Source: Larix kaempferi
Taxonomy: Eukaryota; Streptophyta; Pinopsida; Pinales; Pinaceae
Length of the DNA: 64,000 nucleotides
Assembly: GCA_027924585.1 (NCBI GenBank)
Contig: BSBM01001444.1
Location: 2,232,001 to 2,296,000, forward strand
Direction of reading: 5' to 3'
Shown here: piece by piece, positions 1 to 11,251 of the stretch
How the letters are laid out: the number at the start of each line of letters is the position of its first letter
How positions within the stretch are numbered: position 1 is the stretch's first letter
Translations under genes and position numbers: made by a program
The notes under the pieces: model-generated
Databases searched by the model: none
Seen by the model: the letters and a program-made list of their open reading frames with translations, nothing else
What the model was told of the DNA's origin: nothing

Positions 1-1760
1 ACATGGTTTTTTCACTCACACCTCCAAAGCCAAAGTGTGTTATAACCTAGGTGGCTCAGGTTGGTGTCTAAGTTCTTATGGTCTGATGTCAAATTAATTT
101 AGTCACCATGGTCCTCGATTCATGTATGACATATTTGGTCCCTAAGAGACGCAATTTGGAAAAAGACTATGTAATTAGAGTTAAGGGGGTCATAAATTGT
201 AAAACGAATATCCCTGGCACATTTCCCCTCAAGGAGCGGCGAGAATGGGTCCCCCTTCATCCAAGGGAGCAAAGTGGCACCCTTACCCACCTCATGAGTC
301 ATCTCCAAGTCAAAATTTGGCTTCCTTTGTCAAATTTGGGATCTCAAGATCAAATCTCTATGTTTGTGCATGAATTGGAGTCTTCTCCTACAATTAGGGT
401 GCCCTTGATTTACTCTTTTCAATTTCCTACAAAGAGGAGCACCCTCCCTTAATGGCGGAGTTAACTCAAGCATGGTAACTCCTAAATTTTCTCAAGTTGT
501 CCAAGAGGTGGCACTTGGAGGGCTAGTTAACTATGGTAATTCCTAAAAAAAATCAAGTCCTCATGGAGTGGTGGCACATTTCTCCTCACGTGCATGCATG
601 TATGTGAATTTTGATGGATCTCCTAGATCGCATCCCAAAGGTGGTGCATTTGAGGCCTAGTTAGGCCTATTTCATTCTTAATTTTTCTCTAATTCTCATG
701 GAGATGTGGCACATTGGATACTTGGAGTCCTAATTAGCATTTTGGAGTGGCTCACATGTGTCATTCTCTCATGAAGTGTGCATTATTCACTCAAGGATGA
801 CATCCCCATTTGGAAGGTTGTAGGTGAGATGGCATCCCATTTGGAAGGTGAGGTGACTTGGTATCTGAGTTGGAAGTTCCTGGCAGTGACTTGGCATATA
901 GGTGGTCCAATATGGGACTGCCACAAGGCAGTTCCCAGTTGGACAGGTTAGTTTAAATTATATTCAAAAATGGGCAGGTGACCTCCAACAACTTACCATT
1001 AAACCACATGAGGCGGATTGATGTGGATATCGTTTATATTGTATTTGATTTTAAAAATGGTGGAGTTAACAAAAAAGGGTGTGAGAGCCCGCGGGTTTAA
1101 ACTTGAGTCTCCTTCCCAACAACCACAGTTTATAAATCCCCAAAGTTGGTGATTGTATTGGAGGGAATGCCACATATGAAGGGTAGTTCAAAAAACCAAC
1201 GAAATATTTGTTTTTATATATATGCCACAACCAACACATAATGTATATTATAATGTTGCAACTACATTGCAACCCACCAACAACCAACATAGTTTTATAT
1301 ATAAAACAAACAAAAGGCCCAGAAACCATGATATATTTATATAATAAGTTGTAACAAAATTTCCAACAAATGGACTATTATAACCTTTGCCAACCATGCT
1401 ACCAGAGGACGGTGTTGGTAAGTCCACCCAACACCAAGTTATTTAAGCCCAAGACATTTGACCAAGTAGGGGGGGGATCCATATGCTTGGGGGCGGATCC
1501 ACATGCCTATGAAAGGAGGATCCAAGTGCCTTTGGCACCGATTCTCTATGGTAAAAGTATGCATTATGTGCAGAGAGAGAGGGAGACTGTTGTGGTTGGT
1601 TTTGAGGCAAAGGTGGTAGTGTATATAGTCATTCTTCACCGATTTTTTGAGATGGAGTTATTGGTTTAGTTAGAATTGGGGTCCAAGCAATGTATTTTCT
1701 CCATCGCCAATTGCCATGTATTTTTCCATGTATTTATGATTTTAGCCCCTTTTTTAAAAT
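1..1760. other. Unassigned AT-rich spacer
   Basis: No recognisable gene, RNA or complete mobile element was seen. The longest open frames (108-452 plus, 1370-1669 plus) show no domain and no codon structure that convinces me. A short imperfect direct repeat (CATTTGGAAGGT and variants) occurs near 808-855. GGATCC recurs three times between 1480 and 1525. The stretch is probably decayed retroelement sequence. Confidence 0.5.
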
Positions 1761-1776
1761 TGCAAGAGGGAGAATT

Positions 1777-2938
1777 TATATTGCAAATTTTGGTGGTCTA
1801 TGAAGGCTACATCAAGGCCGCGAGATCTTAATATTGCAGGAAATTCATTATATGATCCGTGCACGCAAATCAAGATGGTGCGATGCTGAAAAAGGCCATT
1901 TTGACACTTCATCAGAAAGTAGTCATGTTTATAGCCAAAGTCTCAGAATGCCAAGACGATTGTGATGATGATGGATATGCTTGAGTCTAAGCAGCAAATT
2001 CAAAGAGGACCTTATGACATTGATTGTGAGAGAGTCCATTTTATGCCACATACTTGTGAGAGATTATCCCTTGTCAGAGGAGATCATCTCTTTGAAGAAG
2101 AGAAATTTCCACATGTTTGTGATAACCTAGCCCTCGTATATTCAGAGGAGATCGTCTCTTTGAAGGAGAGACATTGCCACATGCTTATGAGAATCTAGCC
2201 TTTGTATTGTCGGAGGAGATCGTCTCTTTGAAGGGGATACATTTCCACATGCTTGTGAGCATCTAACCCCTTTGTATTGTAAAAGGGAGAGTAGCATATT
2301 CAATGAGGACCTTATGCCATTGGTTGCGAGAGAATCCATTTTATGCCACATACTTGTGAGATATCATCCCTTTTCAGAGGAGAGCATATATTTGAAGGAG
2401 AGACATTGCTACATGTTTGTGAGAACCTAGCCCTCATATCTTATGAGGAGATCGTCTCTTTGAAGGAGATACATTGCCACATGCTTATGAGATTCTAGCC
2501 ATTGTATTGGTAGAGGAGATCATCTCTTTGAAGGAGAGACATTGCCACATGCTTGTGAGAATCCAACACCTTTGTATTGTAAAAGGGAGAATATCCTTTT
2601 GAAGGAAATATACTAAAGTGGTTACGCAGTTGAGCAAAGCCCGGAGATGTAGCCAAAGATTTGGTGAACCCCGTTATCAATACGGTTTTCACATTATCTC
2701 ATGGTTTCCTTGTGTCTCACGTTTCTTATGCTTCTTTTCTGCAATTATGCTTTTTAAATGCATTAAGTTATGTTTTATGAGACTAAATCATATTAAGAGG
2801 GTTTAATATTCAAATTGGAATCAAACCTTCATAAGCACATCTTTACACCTTTGATGCAATCAAGTTCAATATATACGCAATTGTAAATATGTGCAATTGT
2901 AAATATGACCTTAATTAAAGTGGCCTAAAACCAGATCA
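1777..2938 (+). mobile_element. Copia-like LTR (probable, boundaries approximate)
   Basis: The left edge follows a purine tract typical of a copia polypurine tract (CAAGAGGGAGAA, near 1762-1773). The right edge lies just before a primer-binding-like TGGTATCAG at 2944. Between them is about 1.16 kb without coding potential, including a T-rich segment (2700-2760) of the kind seen in copia R/U5 regions, and a repeat array (separate entry). The LTR assignment is inference from flanking motifs and general texture. TG/CA ends are not clean, so the element is old or the edges are off by several bases. Confidence 0.42.
1989..2597 (+). repeat. Two-copy 300-bp higher-order tandem repeat
   Basis: Two long units start about 300 bp apart: AGAGGACCTTATG near 2004 recurs as TGAGGACCTTATG near 2304. 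Both run to a shared end, TTTGTATTGTAAAAGGGAGA. Each is built of three to four diverged subunits of roughly 80 bp that share the core GAGGAGATCGTCTCTTTGAAG or a variant, followed by an ACATTTCCACATG-type block. GAGATCGTCTC in the core is itself an inverted repeat. The array sits inside the presumed copia-like LTR, where U3 repeats can carry regulatory sites. It is not CRISPR-like, because subunits are contiguous and unspaced. Confidence 0.85.
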
Positions 2939-2943
2939 AGTTT

Positions 2944-2954
2944 TGGTATCAGTG
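2944..2954 (+). other. Primer-binding-site-like motif (initiator Met tRNA)
   Basis: TGGTATCAG followed by TG matches the first nine bases of the common plant retrotransposon primer site TGGTATCAGAGC, which is complementary to the 3' end of initiator tRNA-Met. Its position just right of the presumed LTR fits a plus-strand element whose interior is lost or unrecognisable here. Confidence 0.45.
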
Positions 2955-3029
2955 TCACTCAGTTTCATATCACTTCTCAAGCTCACTTTCACTCTTTTTT
3001 TTTATATCAAAATCTGTCCTATTACTTAT

Positions 3030-3403
3030 TGCATGCTAGATTTATGTTGAGAAAAAAATTCCCCACAAGAGCATGAAAAGAGCATAAATAGACCAAAAAG
3101 AGTAATCCATGCCTTAATAATGAAGAAAAGATATGAAAATCAATCCTCTTTAAGGGGGAAACCTCCTTATACAGTGTACTAAGTACACAAGACAAGACAA
3201 GACAAGTTGAGATTATTAAAATGAAAAGGCATCCTTCCTATATATAGGAGACAAAGAGATACAATTACAACTAATGGACCCATGCTAACATAACTAATAT
3301 AATAATACTAATGACAATTACCACTAGTAGACCCAATCCAACATCAATAATATGTAATGAGCCACAATATAGGGGGTAATGTGACAACATTTAGGGCTTA
3401 ACA
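3030..3403 (-). mobile_element. 3' LTR (partial) of gypsy remnant
   Basis: On the minus strand the sequence after the purine tract GGGAGGGG begins TGTTAAGCCC at 3403, a plausible LTR start directly downstream of the chromodomain remnant. A TATA-like CTATATATAG lies near 3235-3245, followed by short CTTGT iterations. The right-hand (5') edge is well placed. The other end is only a guess, because no clean CA end was seen. Confidence 0.42.
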
Positions 3404-3409
3404 TGCCCC

Positions 3410-3972
3410 TCCCATTCAAACAAGTGTTGTCCTCAACACTTTACTAGTTTTGGATGCTTTTGTATGAAGGACTCATCTTCCCATGTCAAATCTTCAACTA
3501 GTAATTTCTTCCACTTGATATGATACTCAATAATAGCCCGATTGTGTATTTGTTTGGTCTTTGTTTCCATGATTTTTTCAGGTTCCTATATTACTTTTCC
3601 TTCTTCATCAAGATCCAACAAGATAGCCTGAATTGGGATCTTGTTTCCTACTACCTACTTTGCGCAAGAAACATGGAAAACTAGGTGTACCCTTGAAGAT
3701 GAAGGGATCTCTAATTTGTAATCCAGAATACCAATATTCTGCAACACTTTATAAGGACCGTAGTACTTGGGTGCTAATTTATTGTCTTTATTTAGTTTCT
3801 TGATGGACATATGTTTATAAGGTTGCATCCTCAGAAATACCCAATCCCCTTCTTCAAAACTCCTTTCACTGCGATGTTGATATGCATGTTGTTTCATCCT
3901 ATTTTTTGACATAGCCAGGTTTTCCTTCAGTAACTGTATAACTTCTTGCTGGTGCTCTTGGTGACCTTCCAC
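3410..3972 (-). pseudogene. Ty3/gypsy integrase C-terminus and chromodomain remnant
   Basis: A 105-codon open stretch (3655-3972) shows the integrase C-terminal region of plant chromoviruses: a HRSERSFEEGDWVFLRMQPY block, then the GPY module (PKYYGPYKVLQNIG) and a FHVS end. Past a TAG the same frame continues to about 3415 with a chromodomain-like segment containing EYHIKWKKLLVEDLTWED, interrupted by further stops, and then a PPT-like purine run. The integrase core, RNase H and RT are absent upstream; at 3983 the sequence passes into the neighbouring copia LTR region. This is a 5'-truncated, stop-containing 3' end of a chromodomain gypsy element. The family call rests on motif recognition. 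Confidence 0.85.
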
Positions 3973-4035
3973 AACTTGAAATTTATATTTTCCTTTTAAG
4001 GGAGATGTGATAGATGGAGGATGGTACCCATAAAG

Positions 4036-5422
4036 TGTTAATTTTTGAGTAAATATAATAAGATTTGAACTTTAAAAATTTAAGTGCGGAAATACTGAAT
4101 ACTTGAATCAATGAACCATTCAACCATAACACAATATGTACCCTGGGGAGAACCCTCAAAACAATGAGGATGAAAAACCCCATCAAATATTCAGAGTATA
4201 ATTATGATAGATAGCAGAGAATGTAGTTTACAGCAAGCACCCAAAGTGAAATTGTAGAGAAAGATAAAGATAAATAAGAGAATCATAGAAGAGAGACTTA
4301 GAATAATATCCTGCACAAATAGAAGCTCCTTTCCTTCAAGGGAGAAGAGAATTCGCTTCACATTGAATTCATAAATCCTGTATAACATATTTATATATTC
4401 TTCACATGCATCGGCTTCTATTTTTTTCTTCTGACTTCATGATGAACTCACCCTCCATATGGACGTATCAATCTTGCATGAAAAAGACCAACCCACTTCT
4501 CATGCAGTGCATTAACTCACTAAACTAAGTCTTAGGATGAACTATCCCCTTAACTGAAATCTTGCCCACTTAGTTAGGTGGCTAACTTAAGTGTCGTCAT
4601 GCAAGTGTCGCAAATCAAGTTTCGTCTTTTAGTTTAACATCAGTGTCGTCATGCAATAACACTTAGTTAACTAGAGCTTCTTTGTTATCACTTAGTTAAC
4701 TCTCTTTAACTGATTCTTTATTGTTAACATCACTATAGTAATCAGTTCAATTTCTCTAATTAACTGAGGCATACATTGTGGATTTAATTGAAGCTTAACA
4801 ATTGGAGTTCACTTAGTCATCTCATGAGCAGTTTGAATTTTCTTTTTCTCTATGAATTTATCTTTATCTCTTATCTTTATTGCATGGTCAATATGTGTTA
4901 ACTTTAATTATATATCATATCAAATTATAATCAGAATATTTGTCATATGATGTGCTCATATTATAGTACTTTGGGACAAAATGATCATATGCTAAAGTAA
5001 TTCACTCTAGAGGTGGTCAGTCTCTAAAGGAGACTTAATAGAAATCGGTGACCATGGTTAATAATAGATCACACAACATTAATGCTTCAAGATGCAAAGC
5101 ATATACCTCTATAATTGGAGGTCCACCCCATGGGTACCTACTATAACTTGAGGTCCACATGAGAATCTAACTTGACACACAATTCATGATCCTTGTCCAA
5201 CAAGACTTTACAACATCATCACTTTGATACATCAAATCATTCACCTCAACACATGAGGAATAAACTTTTACAAACTAAAGGCTTATTCATTCTTGAGTCC
5301 AACTCAAGAATATACTCCAAGTTCCTGAGTCCAACTCGGGCTCCCCACCTCAACACATGAGGCCCAATCCTAGTTGCACAAGATTGGCTTGGAGAATGAA
5401 TCATGATGTTGTACATTTAACA
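4036..5422 (-). mobile_element. Ty1/copia 3' LTR, 1387 bp
   Basis: Read on the minus strand the LTR begins TGTTAA (5422, just after the purine tract GTTGAGAGGGAG) and ends TTAACA (4036), so it has TG/CA ends inside a perfect 6-bp terminal inverted repeat. It directly follows copia RNase H coding remnants, as expected for a 3' LTR. No intact partner LTR is in the window. U3 includes repeated phrases (TGTGTTGAGGTG twice). The left flank (TAAAG, 4031-4035) is a candidate half of a TSD with no partner. Confidence 0.75.
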
Positions 5423-5429
5423 CTCCCTC

Positions 5430-5668
5430 TCAACAAGGGAGGCATTCTCTGCCGTACCAATATTGTCTCATAAGTACCTGAACTTCGTCACTGATAGAGG
5501 CTTTGTTAACACATATGAAATGTGCTTATTAGTAGCAATGTACTGAAGTTTCACTATACCTTTCTAGACCATGTCTCTGATGAAGTTATACTTCATTTCA
5601 ATGTGTTTTGACTCATCATGAAACAAAGGGTTTTCAGAAAGCTTGATGTAGCTTTGATTGTCACACCC
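5430..5668 (-). pseudogene. Ty1/copia RNase H C-terminal remnant
   Basis: Minus-strand translation gives the terminal RNase H block of plant copia polyproteins: CDNQSYIKLSENPLFHDESK, then HIEMKYNFIRDMV, then LQYIATN and VLTKPLS motifs. At least two in-frame stops interrupt it. CDNQ carries the catalytic Asp of the domain. A purine tract and the 3' LTR follow immediately. Upstream (above 5668) homology stops abruptly, so the element is 5'-truncated to under 250 bp of coding sequence. It is certainly non-functional. Confidence 0.82.
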
Positions 5669-8424
5669 TAGACTCAAGCTTCCCACTGAACAACCTAGCA
5701 ATTATTTTCCCAAGCCACACTGCTTCTCGGCAAGCAGTACTAGTATCGATTCCCAATCCGAAATCAAAATAACCCCAGCATCCGGAGCATCTCCATAATT
5801 GTCCAAAGCACTTCATGTGCCAGCATAAAAAGATTATAGATAGATTTCTATATAATGTAATAAAAAATGAACGTTAATAAAAGGGAGAGGCAACTTAAAG
5901 GGTCAAGTGCATAAATGGCACAAGCACCTACTCCAGATGTAGACAGTATTAAAAAGCTATATTTATCAGCGAGCAACCAACAGAAGATCCTTGAAGTTAA
6001 GAGACTCTGGGCATTAAAAGTTATATTCACCAGTAAATAAAGTCTTAAATAAAGCACAAAAACCGAAAAGAAAGATTGAGTAAAGTGAAAAGCCCGCAAC
6101 CTTAAGTAATAAGAGAAACTTAAATAAATATTATCTGAAGGTCAAATGATTTTCTCAATAGTTAAAAGTAAATTGGTATTTGATTTTTTTAATAGTTAAA
6201 AGTAAATTGGTATTTGGTATAGGTGATCTAAATTTAGTGGGTGTAATTTAATTTTTTTTTTAAACACGTGATAATACTTATATTAATTAATTAAAATAAT
6301 TTTAAATTAATTAGTAATTTAGTGTGATTAATTTAAAATCTTATATAATATGTAATAATAGTATATAGATCAAATTAAGATAATCTTCAAAATTAATATA
6401 TGTAAAAAATTAGGCTATGGAGATAGAGCAATTGATAATGAGTAATTGAAATTAGAAATGTGAAAGAAAAATCACAAATTCAAATCTATATAAGTACTTC
6501 CCAACTATATATATATATATGAAAATCTTAAACATTTAAGTTATTGTGTAAAGTCTTAAACATTTAAGAATAAGTTATTACTATCTCTATAAACTAAGAA
6601 ATAGTTCAAATGTTTTGTATTACTTTTTTAATAATGTTTTGTATTATTTTTTAATTTAAAATAATTATTTGTAAATATTTAAAATAATTTAGAAAAAATA
6701 AAAATATTAGTATAGTTATGTTGCATTGAATTATTGTTGTAAGCAGGGTTTGTGGATTGATGATTGGGATTTAAATTAGAAAAGGGACGGGGAATTTGTA
6801 GTTTTAGTTAGACTTTGAAAATTAAGAAATTTTTGTGGTTAGTAGAGTTGTGGTTTAGTGGTTGGGAGCTTGGAATAAGAGGTCGTCCTATATATCCATA
6901 TTTATAAAACAAAAAAAATGACATTTCATTTTTTTATTACTCTTTAATTTACACACACAAACTAATAGTTCGTTAATTTTAATTTCACAATTTTTTATGT
7001 TTTGAATTTTTAAAATAAAAGATTGATAAGCATTTTCAAAAGTCTAATCAATAAACCAAAAACACATTTTCAATATCACTCTATCTATATAGAAGCTTAA
7101 CACATATATGAATCTAAGCCTAGCCAAATATCAAATTAACATAAAATAATAAAATCTTTGTTTGTGATTATCTATAATCAATGTAATTAATAATATTCAA
7201 TATGGACAATAAATCAATGTAATTAATATAATTATAATATAATTAATAGTATTCATTGTAATCAATCTTATATTTTTAATCTATGGTTAATATAATTTAT
7301 TATTTTTCCCTTTACTAACCAACTCCTTATTAACATGGATTATTATTATTTTGTTTTTAATTTTAAATGCATCACTTTACCAATCTAACTCTTTGTTAAT
7401 ATTGTGAATGTTTGGAACAGAATGTACATATGAGTGCTTTGAGAATGTAAAAGGAATTTTCTTTTGAACAAGTCCCTAAGAAGTATAGACAGGGTACTGC
7501 CCCCTCTTTTGTATTCAATTTTTCTATTGGCTTCTTTGATGGAGCTTCATAAGTAGGCTCCTGTGAGTGTGGAATTTTTCTGAGAATTAAAGAAGATCAA
7601 TGTTTCAAGTTATGGATGGGGAGTGGTCTTGGTACACTGAGGATATACACTTCCAAATAAAACCCAAAAATTTATAAAATTCGAAAATAGACAAGAATCC
7701 CACTTTTCTAATTTGCTCAAAAACATTGTGATTGCGTCATTTTGCTTCTTCTTGAAGGAAAACTAGTAAGTGCTATCTTTCCTACCAGTAAAAGAACAAT
7801 TGTAGAGCCAAAAACAACATCATATTTGAATACACTCATTGTTCTACCATTATAGATCTTCTTAGCAGCGTCCAAAGCCAATAAAAGAGCACACACAAAG
7901 GAAAAACTTGGCAATGGTGATTTTTAGGACAAAGTTGTCCTTAGAGCATTGATTGCATCTTTTTTATTGTGCCGAAAGAAAGCGAGAGACTACTAGATTT
8001 ATAGGCATTACTATTTTAGACATACTTTTACAATTGTGTTATAAATTTAATTATAAAAACATTAATGAAAAAAATGACAAAGAGAAAATAATGCAATAAC
8101 TTTTACTCAAGTTGGACCCCACAAAAGACTTCAAATGAATCTGCAAAGGTATTCATAATTGGGTCTGATGATAGAAATGGAAAGCGAAACTTTGCATTTT
8201 AATGAAATATATTCAAAGTCTAATAATTGTCCATGTCATTACTAAAAAATATAGAATTGTGTTATGTTGTTAAGATGATTACCAATGACTTATATTTTTA
8301 CTAATTTTTTCATCTTAAAAAAATAACGATACATACTTAGTTTTGGAATTTATGGAGTCAAAATTAGTCAAATATCCTTAACATTATTTAAATGTTGGGT
8401 ATAAAGCGTTCCATAATTTCCTAA
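5669..8424. other. AT-rich spacer without recognised genes
   Basis: I see no coding sequence I can support. The stretch is very AT-rich, with long A/T runs. A 26-bp phrase (AATAGTTAAAAGTAAATTGG and on) is tandemly duplicated at about 6157 and 6191. A tRNA-A-box-like sequence near 6850 (GTGGTTTAGTGGTTGGGAGC) has no matching B box at a plausible distance. The segment 7420-7620 is less AT-rich but unrecognised. Confidence 0.5.
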
Positions 8425-8469
8425 AAGGGTATTGCCTCTATATTCCACAAGATATGTACATCAAGGTGG

Positions 8470-9000
8470 ATGGGACTAAGAACCATTGGTATCAAACACC
8501 TTAGCACACAAACACCCAACCTAAGAGCCTACTTGCCTTACATTCAAGGTGTCACAGACAAGATTGCTAGAATCCTTAAGAAAAGAGACATTACAACTTC
8601 ATTCAAACCCCTAGAGACCATTAGACAAAAAATGAGACATGTTAAAGATCCTATTGACCCAAGGAAGCTTAGGGGTGTCTACAAGGTCCCTTGTTCATGC
8701 AAGATATGTTACATAGGTGAGACTGGGTGTTCTTTCCACACTAGATTAAAAAAACATGGGGCTGACATAAGGAATGAACGCATCCGGACCTCAGCTCTTG
8801 CGGAACACTGTACCAAAACAAAACACCAAATCTGCCTCGAAGACACCAAAATATTAGCAAGAGAAGACCATTATTTCAAAAGAAAACTCAGAGAAGCCTT
8901 AGAAATAAGGAGACATCCAGACAACCTGAACAGGGATGGAGGCCTTGAAGTAAGCACGAGTTGGCTCCCCTCAATCCTAAACCATAAGTCAAGAAGTTAA
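8470..9000 (+). CDS. Penelope-like element GIY-YIG endonuclease (5'-truncated element)
   Basis: The 176-residue ORF matches the C-terminal part of Penelope-like retroelement proteins. Residues 20-45 resemble the linker after the RT (YLPYIQGVTDKIARILKKR). Residues 69-96 form the GIY-YIG core: GVY (69-71), a cysteine cluster C75/C77/C80 placed as in PLE endonucleases, YIGETG (81-86), and R92 in TRLKKH as the likely catalytic arginine. Next come the conserved AEH (111-113), the REALEI helix (141-146) and the NRDGG...S..W tail (154-165) typical of PLEs. No stop interrupts it, but the RT domain expected upstream is missing: the frame closes at a TAA at 8422. The ATG at 8470 is simply the first Met; the fragment may begin near 8425. 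EN+ PLEs in plants are known mainly as the Dryad elements of conifers, thought to derive from arthropods by horizontal transfer. Cys87, where PLEs usually have Arg, is a small oddity. Confidence 0.9.
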   Translation: MGLRTIGIKHLSTQTPNLRAYLPYIQGVTDKIARILKKRDITTSFKPLETIRQKMRHVKDPIDPRKLRGVYKVPCSCKICYIGETGCSFHTRLKKHGADIRNERIRTSALAEHCTKTKHQICLEDTKILAREDHYFKRKLREALEIRRHPDNLNRDGGLEVSTSWLPSILNHKSRS

Positions 9001-10151
9001 CCTAGAATTCCCCTTCCTTTATAATTGCTTTTACATATTAATTTAGAAATTAACATTGACATTAATCATTATTAAACCATTAACTAGATATTTATTCATT
9101 GAGCCTTAAATCATTATAATATCATTATATAACTATCTACTTTACATGATATTAAGACTTATTATAAATTGCTATCATTAAGCCTTAATATTAACAATCA
9201 AAAGCTCATTGAAAAATGATAGTCTAATTCTAATTTGAAAATTAATGTTATTAATATTAAACTTTTAATTCAAATTTTATAAGCCTTAATATCCACCTTT
9301 ACAACTAATAAACTTTTAACCCTTTAAGTTGAGTACTTATCATTAACAATCAATTTAATACTCCCCACTTTTTTACTAAAAAAATCTATAATTATAACAT
9401 TTTAAGGCTTACTAATCAATTTAATACTCCCCACTTTTTTACTAAAAAAATCTATAATTATAACATTTTAAGGCTTACTAAAGCCTTAATATTAACCACT
9501 AAGGCTTGTTAAAAATTAATAGTTTGGTTTTAATTTTATTATTTATATTTTTAATATTAAATTAATATTAATACTATTAATTTAAACATTTTTATTAATA
9601 ATTTTTTTAAAGGCATTTTAATGCTTATCAAGTTGTATGCTAAAATTAATAGTTTAAGAATAAATTAATATTAATACTATTAATCTTAACATTTTATTAA
9701 TAACATTTTAAGGCATTAATACTAACCATTAAGGCTTATTGAAATTAATAGTTAATTTTAATTTTAATATCAATACTATTAATATTTAACTATTAAATGA
9801 ATACTTATTTATTAAGTCTTATTATTAACTTATAACCATCTATTTTATGACTCTTTTAAACCAATATTATAATATATTTTGGTCATCAAAATGACCAACA
9901 CAATTTAAACAAGAATTTAAATAATATAATGGTATTAATTAAAATAGTTGATGTTAAGTACTAACTTAGGACAAAAATTTAGGCCGTAACCCTAGGATCA
10001 GCTTCATTAGGAATTGGTTAATTATCATTAATATCTAACTTCACCTTAAAACCCTAATTTCTATCCAATTCCTTCTGTTGACTCATAATTTTCTTTGCAT
10101 CTCATTTTAACTATTAATACCTTAGATCTTTTGCTCTTCACAAATTGACAA
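9001..10151. other. AT-rich 3' region of the PLE with decayed repeats
   Basis: Very AT-rich sequence in which AAGGCTTA/TAAGCCTT and TTAATATTAA phrases recur many times, giving a degenerate repeat landscape. It lies between the endonuclease stop codon and the ribozyme-like motif, so it is probably the 3' untranslated/pLTR part of the same PLE. That boundary is inference. No ORF is supportable. Confidence 0.5.
9351..9480. repeat. 66-bp tandem duplication
   Basis: The unit starting CAATTTAATACTCCCC at 9351 is repeated at 9417 with no mismatch over at least 64 bases, ending in AAGGCTTACTA. The identity indicates a recent local duplication inside an otherwise decayed AT-rich region. Confidence 0.93.
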
Positions 10152-10201
10152 TTCGTCATGAGGATGAATCCTGTTATGGATTCGAAACGTCGACTAACGA
10201 A
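10152..10201 (+). ncRNA. Hammerhead-ribozyme-like motif (candidate)
   Basis: A 6-bp stem GAATCC (10166-10171)/GGATTC (10178-10183) with a TGTTAT loop is followed at once by GAAAC (10184-10188) and GTC, as in stem II and the GAAA box of hammerhead ribozymes. ATGAGGATGA precedes the stem in the place of the CUGANGA box. An outer 5-bp stem, TTCGT (10152-10156) with ACGAA (10197-10201), closes the structure. Compact hammerheads are known in PLE pseudo-LTRs, and this lies 1.15 kb after a PLE endonuclease. The CUGANGA box is not exact, so self-cleavage is doubtful for this copy. Confidence 0.45.
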
Positions 10202-11251
10202 CATGGATACTGTGGATTCTCCGAAACCTCTTGAAACCCTTGGTATCATTTTACAAAACATGGGATACTAAGCCAATACTCATGGTAACTATTTTTTCGA
10301 CTTGACCCTTCCAAGAACTTAGAACCTAATGTACACCTATATCTTGAGGTCATTTCCTTTCCTATTTATACCATTCAATTTATATTTGTAAATTTTATGA
10401 CGAACTCTTGGAATATTCTACCTTTGAAACCTTATTTGTTTCGTAAACACTTGGATAAATAGTACATCTTGATCATCCGCATCCACCATGCACTTGGGAT
10501 GCCTGAAGCTGAAATATCTAACATCTCTTTAGGAACCTTTTGTAATTATGTTGGTACCAACTTTGAAGGCTTGTTTGATTTACCCCAGGGCATATTATTG
10601 GCATAGTTCCATTCATACATTGGGCATTTAAATCCTACAATCTTAAGGGAGGTTCCATTACAAGTAGGGAAAGGGGTGTATCGTCCATTTTAAAGGAACT
10701 AGGGTATTTCTACTAAATTGCATCATTGGCAAATATTTATGGTTGTGTGTGTGTGTGTGCGTGTCTCATTATATTGGATATGCATTCAAGTGTTGTCTTA
10801 TAAGAAATTGGAGCTACATGTGTAGGATATTCCAAGACATGGATCACTATTGGAGGCTTGTACTAACTATCTTATTCAACTCAATCAACTTCAAACCAAC
10901 AACAATCAATTTTATATTAGTTTGTTCAACAAAAATCTAATCAATTTTAAGAAATATGTCGGGTTGTTGTTGGAGGGTAGATCCAATCTCTATTTGCACC
11001 CATAAAATGTCTTTTAGAAAGTAGATCCAAACCATGAAAAGGTATAACATGCCAAGGGAAGACAAAGAGAATAACCAGTTATTGATGTAAATCTATAAGA
11101 GGATAAGATAACACATCATGCCATGATCATTATAACTGAACTAAACTTGATTGAAATATACCAGATATAATTTTGTACTACCAAATATGAACTGAACTAT
11201 GGGATTGATAATGGCTACATGACTGATAATGGCAAAATTAGAGTGGCTTGG
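10202..11251. other. Spacer left of the Tekay-like insertion
   Basis: No gene recognised. A short (TG)n microsatellite is at about 10743-10765. CTTGG at 11247-11251 is the left target-site copy of the adjoining retrotransposon, so this region and the sequence right of 24776 were contiguous before insertion. Confidence 0.6.
11247..11251. repeat. Target-site duplication, left copy (CTTGG)
   Basis: CTTGG directly abuts the left LTR end (TGTGAGACC) and is repeated exactly at 24777-24781 after the right LTR end (GTTACA). Five bases is the usual duplication for gypsy integrases. Confidence 0.95.

Noticed and set aside
108-452. 114-codon ORF near the left edge
   Set aside because: No family resemblance, and an overlapping frame on the other strand is equally open; no supporting signal.
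1989-2597. Regular repeats that might be taken for a CRISPR array
   Set aside because: Units are contiguous and diverged, without unique spacers, in a plant nuclear context.
6842-6890. tRNA or SINE head (GTGGTTTAGTGGTTGGGAGC)
   Set aside because: No B box at the right distance and no cloverleaf can be drawn.
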